From Bacillus sp. FJAT-27264 (GTDB lineage Bacteria; Bacillota; Bacilli; Paenibacillales; Paenibacillaceae), in the NCBI RefSeq assembly GCF_001682855.1, contig NZ_MAQW01000029.1, positions 85,616 through 123,131 on the forward strand: a stretch of DNA of 37,516 nt, read 5' to 3'. Positions within the stretch are counted from its first letter, which is position 1. Each line of letters starts with the position of its first letter. The notes beneath the pieces are model-generated. The model searched no databases, was not told where the DNA came from, and was given only the letters and a program-made list of their open reading frames with translations. Below, in pieces: positions 31,924 through 37,516 of this stretch. The position numbers and the translations under genes were made by a program.

Positions 31924-32405
31924 AACAACATCACAAGCTGACACGAATAGAAATCTTTGCTGTCCCTGCTTTCGGGGCTGTCCATGGTTCTACAGCCGAT
32001 TGTGAAAAAGCATACTACATCATCTTGAAGTTATCCTGTCAGGGAGATTGCGGCTGGGGGTTGTGCAGCATCCTGGGTAAAGGGGTCGACCTGGTGAGAT
32101 GGGGTACCTTTCTGCGGTGTATCCGGCAATGCAGCCTAAGTGAAGCTGTCGGGGTTACGCAGGTTGCAAGCCAGAGCTGGCAACCGAGCCAGTTCGCAAT
32201 GGTGCAGACTGCCTTGCAGAATTTGCAGGCAACTCTGTACCCGCCTGTCCTTGCCGGAATGTTCCGGCAGAAGAATCGAAAGCCTAAGCTGCTCCATCTG
32301 TCCGTGGAACAACTTCCTGGAGCCTCCGCATTGCAACCAGCATGGATCAGCCTGGACACAGCCTGGCTGGTGGAACACTCCATCGCCTATTATTCCATTC
32401 TGTAA
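31914..32405 (+). CDS. Hypothetical protein, 163 aa
   Basis: The GTG start at 31914 has GAGGAGG seven bases upstream, which supports the gene. The N-terminus (LTRIEIFAVPAFG, then KAYYIILKLSCQGDCGWGLCSI) faintly recalls the capping domain of enolase-superfamily enzymes, but the barrel domain is absent and I do not assign it. The protein is rich in Cys and Trp (WGLCS, WGTFLRCIRQCS). It is followed after 38 bases by an ECF-sigma-like gene and may share its operon. Function unknown. Confidence 0.55.
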   Translation: MDIEQHHKLTRIEIFAVPAFGAVHGSTADCEKAYYIILKLSCQGDCGWGLCSILGKGVDLVRWGTFLRCIRQCSLSEAVGVTQVASQSWQPSQFAMVQTALQNLQATLYPPVLAGMFRQKNRKPKLLHLSVEQLPGASALQPAWISLDTAWLVEHSIAYYSIL

Positions 32406-32443
32406 TGTCAACATTCTTCCACTCCGAAAGGAAGGTGCGCACC

Positions 32444-32890
32444 ATGCACACCCCTTTGTCCACAATATCAACAGACCCCGCTCGGCCCGATTTCCGCGGG
32501 CTGGTGGAGCAGTACGCAGACAGCGTCTACACTCTGTGTATCCTGCTGCTGAAGGACCCGCAGCTCGCAGAGCAGGCTGCGGTCCACACCTTCACAGCGC
32601 TTGGCAGGTCCTCCCGGCTGACGCCTGGTTCTTCCCTGCCCGGCTCCATCCAGGTCTACCGGACCTGCCTGTCGCAATGCGCGTGTACGCCCGCCGCACG
32701 CCTGGCGGGCGAACCTGGACAGCCGGCATGCGACCGGCTGGTCCTCTCCGCACTGCGCTACGGCTTGGGCCTTCCCTTGGCGGACATCAGCACCATTCTT
32801 CACCTCCCCGTGCCGGAGCTGAAGACACGGCTAAGAACCTTGCGCGAAGACATGCACAAGGCCCACGATTCTTCCTCACTACTTGCTTAA
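32444..32890 (+). CDS. ECF sigma-factor-like protein, divergent
   Basis: This 148-aa protein has the two-part layout of an ECF sigma factor. A region-2-like stretch (RGLVEQYADSVYTLCILLLKD with LAEQAAVHTFTALGR) lies at about 18-55, and a region-4-like stretch at about 98-138 (SALRYGLGLPLADISTILHL followed by PVPELKTRLRTLRED). The linker is short and rich in Cys, Pro and Ala, and the -10 recognition residues are poorly kept, so it may be a degenerate or non-classical member. AAGGAAGG lies eight bases before the ATG. The gene is visibly GC-rich compared with its neighbours. Its end overlaps convergent gerB by 12 bases. Confidence 0.6.
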   Translation: MHTPLSTISTDPARPDFRGLVEQYADSVYTLCILLLKDPQLAEQAAVHTFTALGRSSRLTPGSSLPGSIQVYRTCLSQCACTPAARLAGEPGQPACDRLVLSALRYGLGLPLADISTILHLPVPELKTRLRTLREDMHKAHDSSSLLA

Positions 32891-33973
32891 CATCGTCTGG
32901 CTCCTGAACTTGTACACCATATAAAGCATCAGCGGAAGGAGAAAAGCACAGGTGAAATCCCAGAAGATATAGTAGTCGACAATATAATCGAAATACACAG
33001 TATTGGTCGTGATCGCAAACGCCAATCCAAAGACAAGCATACCGCCAGGAATAGACAATGGGCGATAATCACGTAGCTTGAAGAGTTGCGCAGTCCCGAG
33101 CAGAAAGGCATAGAAGTCCAAGATGGTCTTGAAGAATGTCGATAAAATCCAATTAATAGCCAGTATGGCTTCCACCCGCTGCAGAAAGTTCCCCACGTTG
33201 ATCTTTTGCGCGGCGGCATAGGTAGCATAGAGATAGCTAGAGGACAGGTTGGGGCCAATCACCAGAAGGGTAAGCAAAATAATAGAACAGATAGCCATCC
33301 CTCCAAGGAAAACCCCGATTAAATAATCCCTTTCCGTAGTCTTGCTGGTAACCACATAGGGTAGGAACATAAGCACAGCATTCAGCTCACAGAACGTGAA
33401 GGTGCTGCTGTACAATGAACCATGCGTAATCGCCCGAAGTCCCTCACCCATTACAGGCTGGAGTCTGGACAATTCGGCTTGGGGGAGCAACAGAACGAAC
33501 AAGGCCAGAAACAGAAAGATATATAAAGGAAAAAAAGTCTCTCCCGACCGGGCGATCGCTTCCAGTCCGCTCTTGGTCCCCCATACCAATGTAATAATCA
33601 TCATAAAGTGAATCGCGTTGATTGGCGTTTCCGTAAAAATCTGCGTGGTGAGAAAATCGCCGGCTTCCCGAAGCAGCATGGCTGTAGTAACCAAATAGTA
33701 GTACAGATAAAATAAAGAAATCAGCCCACCAATCCATCTCCCCAATAGACGCCGATTGTATTGAATAATTGTCAGCTTGGGAAACAGGCGGCTGAACCGG
33801 TACAGAAACCAGGCAATCGGCCATCCGATCAGAAGGCCCATTCCTCCAGAGATCCATCCATCTTGCTTGGCCGCAGATATCGTAAGCGAAGGCAGAATCA
33901 ACAGCATATCACCAATAATAAAGTAGATGACCAGCACAGCAAGTTGTCTGGAGCTGATTCTCCCATTTTCCAT
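32879..33973 (-). CDS. gerB: Spore germination protein, GerB family (operon 3)
   Basis: This 364-aa integral membrane protein with about ten helices is the B subunit of a third GerA-type receptor. The N-terminus (SSRQLAVLVIYFIIGDMLLILP) and the conserved centre (LQPVMGEGLRAITHGSLYSSTFTFCELNAVLMFL) match the family. AAAGGATG precedes the ATG. It is the last gene in the order A-C-D-B, three bases after the D gene. Its stop codon lies inside the convergent ECF-sigma-like gene, with no visible terminator. Confidence 0.93.
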   Translation of the reverse strand: MENGRISSRQLAVLVIYFIIGDMLLILPSLTISAAKQDGWISGGMGLLIGWPIAWFLYRFSRLFPKLTIIQYNRRLLGRWIGGLISLFYLYYYLVTTAMLLREAGDFLTTQIFTETPINAIHFMMIITLVWGTKSGLEAIARSGETFFPLYIFLFLALFVLLLPQAELSRLQPVMGEGLRAITHGSLYSSTFTFCELNAVLMFLPYVVTSKTTERDYLIGVFLGGMAICSIILLTLLVIGPNLSSSYLYATYAAAQKINVGNFLQRVEAILAINWILSTFFKTILDFYAFLLGTAQLFKLRDYRPLSIPGGMLVFGLAFAITTNTVYFDYIVDYYIFWDFTCAFLLPLMLYMVYKFRSQTMLSK

Positions 33974-33976
33974 GCC

Positions 33977-34225
33977 TCAATCATCCTTTACCTGTAGAAT
34001 ATGCTGCATCCATCGATACAGAGGTTTGTAGATCAGTTCAGGAACCCGCATGGGGCTGGGTGTTTGGATTCCTTTTAAAGCCACAATACTGACGATGGCC
34101 CCGGCAACCAGCATGACTATGAAAATTAGTATTTCACGCGCCCAGCCTTTCTTAATCAAGGGAGGGAGTTCGAAGGCTGCGATGGCGAGAGAACATAAAC
34201 CGACGACAATAATCGTAAGTGTCAT
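33977..34225 (-). CDS. Small two-helix membrane protein, probable germinant receptor D subunit (operon 3)
   Basis: This 82-aa protein has two predicted membrane helices (about 3-21 and 30-50) joined by a basic loop (PPLIKKGWARE). It is followed by IQTPSPMRVPELIYKPLYRWM, where a PSP motif matches the one in the D protein of operon 1. AAGGAG is eight bases before the ATG, and only two bases separate it from the gerC stop. The position between gerC and gerB is the same as in operon 1. It is distinct from the lipoprotein GerD. Confidence 0.72.
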   Translation of the reverse strand: MTLTIIVVGLCSLAIAAFELPPLIKKGWAREILIFIVMLVAGAIVSIVALKGIQTPSPMRVPELIYKPLYRWMQHILQVKDD

Positions 34226-34227
34226 GT

Positions 34228-35427
34228 CTACTTCTCCTTCATCCGACGCTCAATCGAGTTGCTGATCATGCCTGTGTTACGGATATGAGCATCTACCTTA
34301 TACACCACTTTCAGATGGGGAAATTCATCGTTCCATTGGGGCTCCATCTTCTTCCATAGCTTAGGGTAAGCATTGTAAATCGCCTGTCCAAACCCGAATA
34401 CATCAACTTTATACCGGCGTTGAACCGCTTCAACCGAATGCCTCATCAAATCTTCAAGATCCTGTTCGCCAGCAGTTTGCAACTGTTCCAGCACCATTGG
34501 ATCATTAATGTTCAGACTGCACTCCAGTTCCCCAATGTTACCTTCCATTTTGGCGCTGATCTCAATGATAGGCTTACCCGCCTCCAAGCGGCTTTTCATT
34601 TCCGTGTTGGAACGGATAATCTCCAGACTAATATATTTACCATCCGGACATTTCAAATGCCCTGCCGTGCTGCTGACCGTGTTTCTGATATAGTTATAGC
34701 CCTTGCCTTCCTCCTTGGTCATCCACCCAATCAGTTTGTCATTACGGAAGACTGCCATGCCTGAATACCCCAGCTTTACTGGATGATCGATAAGTCTCAT
34801 ATCCTCAGATTTAGTATCCGAACTGTTATTCTCTAGGAGGGAGATCCCTGGCAGTACAGGACTCATGCCCTTAGTCATAAGTTGGTCAATTAATGTATCG
34901 ACGGTCACCGCAGCCACCGGTGCCCAGACCTTGGTTGAAGTATCCAGAGAGTAGAATAATGCCTCGGCAGGGATTTTCTCCAGCGGTGTCAAGACTTTCA
35001 AAATATCCTCTGCAGGAGCATCTCTGGCGATCAATATGTAATAATCCGGTCTTGTCTCCGGATTCCTTACTAGAATATCAAGCACTTTAGCAATGCCGTC
35101 CCGAGCCACTTCTTCACTTAGAACCAGTGTCCGGATGTGAGCTGTATAGATCTTGCGGGGGCTTGTCTCTGTCAACTTGCGGAAGGCCTCAAAAAGAGTC
35201 GGTGCCACCGTCTTATATACCGCAACCGGAGTATCCTGCTTACCCATCCGGCCATTCACCTGATCCGGTATAACCACCTGTACGGTCAAATGGTACTGAT
35301 CCCCAGATTTATCGATTGCGATGCCCGACACAATGCCCAGTTCATTCAATTCCCGGCGGCTCCAGCACCCTGTCAACAGCACAAGGATTACTACTGCCGC
35401 TAAAATCCCCCCTGTAATACGTTTCAT
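34228..35427 (-). CDS. gerC: Spore germination lipoprotein, GerC family (operon 3)
   Basis: This 399-aa C subunit has a signal peptide with lipobox LTGC (Cys21), then WSRRELNELGIVSGIAIDKSGD. Family blocks include LFEAFRKLTETSPRKIYTAHIRTLVLSEEVARDG and, near the end, YKVDVFGFGQAIYNAYPKLWKKMEPQWNDEF, the counterpart of the same stretch in the other two GerC proteins. GAGGTG is five bases before the ATG. It is 19 bases after gerA and directly precedes the D gene. Confidence 0.95.
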   Translation of the reverse strand: MKRITGGILAAVVILVLLTGCWSRRELNELGIVSGIAIDKSGDQYHLTVQVVIPDQVNGRMGKQDTPVAVYKTVAPTLFEAFRKLTETSPRKIYTAHIRTLVLSEEVARDGIAKVLDILVRNPETRPDYYILIARDAPAEDILKVLTPLEKIPAEALFYSLDTSTKVWAPVAAVTVDTLIDQLMTKGMSPVLPGISLLENNSSDTKSEDMRLIDHPVKLGYSGMAVFRNDKLIGWMTKEEGKGYNYIRNTVSSTAGHLKCPDGKYISLEIIRSNTEMKSRLEAGKPIIEISAKMEGNIGELECSLNINDPMVLEQLQTAGEQDLEDLMRHSVEAVQRRYKVDVFGFGQAIYNAYPKLWKKMEPQWNDEFPHLKVVYKVDAHIRNTGMISNSIERRMKEK

Positions 35428-35446
35428 GGATGCACCTCAACGATAA

Positions 35447-36952
35447 CTATTTTTTGCGTGATTGCCGCACCGGATTCTTGCGATTATACATCTTCGGCCG
35501 ATTGCGCATAGCCGGCCAAGGCAAGCGGAACAGTGAGTCTTTCTGAGCATCCAGATTAAATGGAGCCAGCGGACTCAGATAGGGAACGCCGAAGGAGCGG
35601 AGCGTGTTCAGGTGCAGCACAAGGATGATAACCCCCACCAGAATGCCGAATAGCCCAAATGAAGCGGCCAACCCCATTAATACAAACCGGATCATTCGCA
35701 CTGAAATGGACATTGTATTCGCCGGAATGACGTAACTAGAAATCGCCGTAATAGATACGATGATGACCATCGCTGCGGAGATAATGCCCGCCTCTACCGC
35801 AGATTGCCCGATGACAAGTGTGCCTACAATGGATACGGCCTGACCCACTGTTCTTGGCATCCGTATGCCGGCTTCCCGCAGAATTTCATAAACAATCTCC
35901 ATCATCAACGCCTCAATAAAAGCCGGAAAGGGAACGCCTTCCCGCTGCGCGGCCAGATTTAGCAGCAGATTCGTAGGCAGCATCTCCTGATGAAAGGTTG
36001 TAATAGCAATGTAGAATGACGGGGCAAGCAGGACAATCAGAAAGGACATAAAGCGGATCATCCGAATCAGGGTGCTGATGTCGGAGCGCTGGTAATAGTC
36101 TTCCGGCGTCTGTAAGAAATGAACAAAGAGTGCTGGAACGAGCAGGACAAACGGCGTACCATCTATGATTATCGCTACTTTCCCCTCCAGGATTCCCGCC
36201 ACGATGGTATCAGGGCGCTCGCTGTTGTACACCGTTGGAAAAGGAGTAGCTGTCTTGTCCTGAATAAATTCCTCGATATAGCCGCTCTCCAGAATGCCGT
36301 CGATATCGATAGCATCCAGACGGTTACGCACTTCCTGAAGGATATGTCCGCTCACAATATTTTTTTGGTACATAATAGCAACGCTGGTCTTGGTTACCGT
36401 ACCAATGGGGTGGATTTCGAGCCATAGCTGCGGGTCCTTGATCCTGCGGCGGATGAGCGATATGTTGGTCTGAATATTCTCGGTAAAAGCATCCATCGGC
36501 CCACGAATGCTCGGTTGTGAAGTCGGTTCGCCCACGGTCCGGTCCTCGCGTCCGTTCACCCCGATTCGGAGCCCCTCCGCATATCCGTCAAGCAACAGAA
36601 TCGCATTTCCGGACAGGAGATGTGTGAACAGCGTGTCTATCCCATGGATATAGCCGATGTCTCCCACGGTAAGGGCCTTCTCCTTCAGATAGGCCAGTGG
36701 GGCCTCCCGGAAGGATAACTCCTGCTCCGACTTTAGCGCTCCCAGGTTAGTCAGTGATTTCAGTACAGATGTCTGAATCATGGTCCGGTCAGCCAGACCG
36801 TTCATGAACAGCAAGGCCACTTCCCACTGATCCGCAAGCACCATCTCCCGTATTATCAGATCCGGACTGCTGCCCAATGCTTCCTGTATGGACCGGATAT
36901 TATTCTGCAGATCAGCGTCCAGCAATTTCCCGGAATCCGATACCAGTTGCAT
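35447..36952 (-). CDS. gerA: Spore germination protein, GerA family (operon 3)
   Basis: This 501-aa A subunit has the soluble N-terminal domain (IREMVLADQWEVALLFMNGLAD, then ENIQTNISLIRRRIKDP) and the membrane domain with VPFPAFIEALMMEIVYEILR and EAGIRMPRTVGQAVSIVGTLVIGQSAVEAG. It ends in a basic tail. I chose the ATG at 36952 because GAGAGG lies eight bases upstream; the GTG at 36961 is too close to it. A good sigma-G-like promoter lies at 36990-37019. It starts operon 3, and unlike the GerA of operon 2 it has no extra N-terminal helix. Confidence 0.95.
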   Translation of the reverse strand: MQLVSDSGKLLDADLQNNIRSIQEALGSSPDLIIREMVLADQWEVALLFMNGLADRTMIQTSVLKSLTNLGALKSEQELSFREAPLAYLKEKALTVGDIGYIHGIDTLFTHLLSGNAILLLDGYAEGLRIGVNGREDRTVGEPTSQPSIRGPMDAFTENIQTNISLIRRRIKDPQLWLEIHPIGTVTKTSVAIMYQKNIVSGHILQEVRNRLDAIDIDGILESGYIEEFIQDKTATPFPTVYNSERPDTIVAGILEGKVAIIIDGTPFVLLVPALFVHFLQTPEDYYQRSDISTLIRMIRFMSFLIVLLAPSFYIAITTFHQEMLPTNLLLNLAAQREGVPFPAFIEALMMEIVYEILREAGIRMPRTVGQAVSIVGTLVIGQSAVEAGIISAAMVIIVSITAISSYVIPANTMSISVRMIRFVLMGLAASFGLFGILVGVIILVLHLNTLRSFGVPYLSPLAPFNLDAQKDSLFRLPWPAMRNRPKMYNRKNPVRQSRKK

Positions 36953-36989
36953 GGAAGCCACCTCTCATTTAGCAAAATTAGGTTGCCCT

Positions 36990-37019
36990 TATTGTGACCC
37001 GCGTGGTAAGGGAGTATGC
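36990..37019 (-). promoter_or_regulatory. Sigma-G-like promoter of ger operon 3
   Basis: On the minus strand GCATA (37015-37019) and CACAATA (36990-36996) are 18 bases apart. The first fully fits the sigma-G -35 consensus GHATR and the second fits five of six fixed bases of the -10 consensus CATNHTA. Sigma-G drives forespore expression of ger operons, so this agrees with the genes. Confidence 0.6.
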
Positions 37020-37063
37020 ACCAATATAGGGAAGTCCCGTATAGTGGTGATTTTGAGGTAAAT

Positions 37064-37098
37064 AAAAAAAAACGGAGCCACATAGTAGGTAGGCTCCG
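37064..37098 (-). terminator. Strong terminator, minus strand
   Basis: CGGAGCC (37073-37079) pairs perfectly with GGCTCCG (37092-37098), followed leftward by nine T (37064-37072). It would end a transcript coming from beyond the right edge and separate it from ger operon 3. Confidence 0.85.
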
Positions 37099-37193
37099 GT
37101 TCATACTATTCATTGCATTTAACAAACTGCTAAGGCATCTTTCCCTCTAGAGAATAGGGACGTTTGGAACTGCAGGCGCAAATCGTTCGCTGA

Positions 37194-37516
37194 AAGCTTC
37201 CAATAGGACAGCTAGCACCGGAACATAGACTCTCGACAGATTTCAATGACTAGAAGCGGTAAATCCACCATCAACCAGCCACCTTAACAGTGGAAAAGAG
37301 GGGGTACTTCCCCAACTAAGAGCATTTTTGCACCTTATTTTTCTTGAATATAGGCAAAAGAGGGAAATAAGGGCATTATTGTATCTTATTTTCCCTAAAA
37401 GTACGCTCGTCGGGGTATTCTGGAAGATTTAAGGTACAATATTGCACTTAATCTCGACTAAACGGTCGCTGCAGACGATTTAAGGTACGAAAATGCCGTT
37501 AATTACACTTATAAAC
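37194..37516. repeat. Dispersed structured repeat, right copy
   Basis: This copy aligns with 9-350. It has the same palindrome: outer arms 37322-37337 and 37481-37496, inner arms 37373-37388 and 37430-37445, all on one axis near 37409. The leading part (from 37162) is also shared in inverted form with 21677-21781. The gap 36962-37516 contains no credible gene besides the promoter, the terminator and this repeat. The element may continue past the window end. Confidence 0.8.

Noticed and set aside
32140..32907. Plus-strand ORF of 255 codons overlapping the ECF-sigma-like gene
   Set aside because: It is another frame in a GC-rich stretch, with Arg/Pro/Ala-rich shadow composition and no ribosome site; the 32444 frame has both a site and a domain pattern.
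1..37516. CRISPR array, prophage, insertion sequence, tRNA or rRNA
   Set aside because: No regular short repeats with spacers, no transposase or phage protein, and no RNA gene pattern were seen. The repeats at the ends are palindromic elements without a transposase.

Overview
The window looks like a chromosomal segment of a spore-forming, low-to-middle GC Firmicute, most probably Paenibacillus or a close relative. The reasons are three complete GerA-type germinant-receptor operons, a BrxC (YtxJ) protein typical of bacillithiol-making Firmicutes, a LipL-type octanoyl transferase, strong AGGAGG-like ribosome binding sites, and a c-di-AMP riboswitch ahead of kdp. No phage, transposase, CRISPR, tRNA or rRNA gene was seen. 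The species is inferred, not proven.

Layout. (1) 1-350: a dispersed palindromic repeat. (2) 511-2739, minus strand: a four-gene housekeeping cluster (47-aa protein, alpha/beta hydrolase, APH-type kinase, DUF1697). (3) 3021-7083, minus: germinant receptor operon 1, order A-C-D-B. (4) 7280-16588: short transcription units comprising an alkyltransferase-like DNA repair protein, DUF1361, a SulP transporter with a cysteine-free ArsR regulator, a hypothetical protein, a MarR/nitroreductase/monooxygenase operon, a nitrilase-family amidase, LipL, a CHAD protein, and a MerR/thioredoxin pair. (5) 16682-20784, minus: germinant receptor operon 2, order A-B-C with no D gene. (6) 20926-23380: a ThuA-like protein, a repeat-bearing gap, a short-chain dehydrogenase, and BrxC with a glutaredoxin. 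(7) 31386 down to 23455, minus: the kdp potassium-uptake operon. It has a vegetative promoter, a c-di-AMP (ydaO/yuaA) riboswitch with terminator, an unknown 138-aa Rossmann-like protein, an unknown 36-aa membrane peptide, kdpF, kdpA, kdpB, kdpC, and an unusual kinase-less KdpD made of two tandem KdpD-N/USP modules. (8) 31669-32890, plus: poorly characterised ORFs ending in an ECF-sigma-like gene. (9) 32879-36952, minus: germinant receptor operon 3, order A-C-D-B, with a good sigma-G-like promoter. (10) 37073-37516: a terminator and a second copy of the dispersed repeat.

How it works together. The three Ger operons would be made in the forespore and give spores several nutrient sensors; operons 1 and 3 carry the small D subunit and operon 2 does not. 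The kdp operon appears to be controlled by c-di-AMP at the RNA level. There is no KdpE and no KdpD kinase domain, so its KdpD-like product may act after transcription. Three small regulator/effector operons (ArsR-SulP, MarR-nitroreductase-monooxygenase, MerR-thioredoxin) each show a good promoter overlapped or followed by a dyad that fits autoregulation.

The strongest leads for something new are the double, kinase-less KdpD together with the unknown 138-aa and 36-aa kdp leader genes; the family of structured repeats (two full copies and one modular inverted copy); and the GerA of operon 2, which carries an extra N-terminal membrane anchor and linker.
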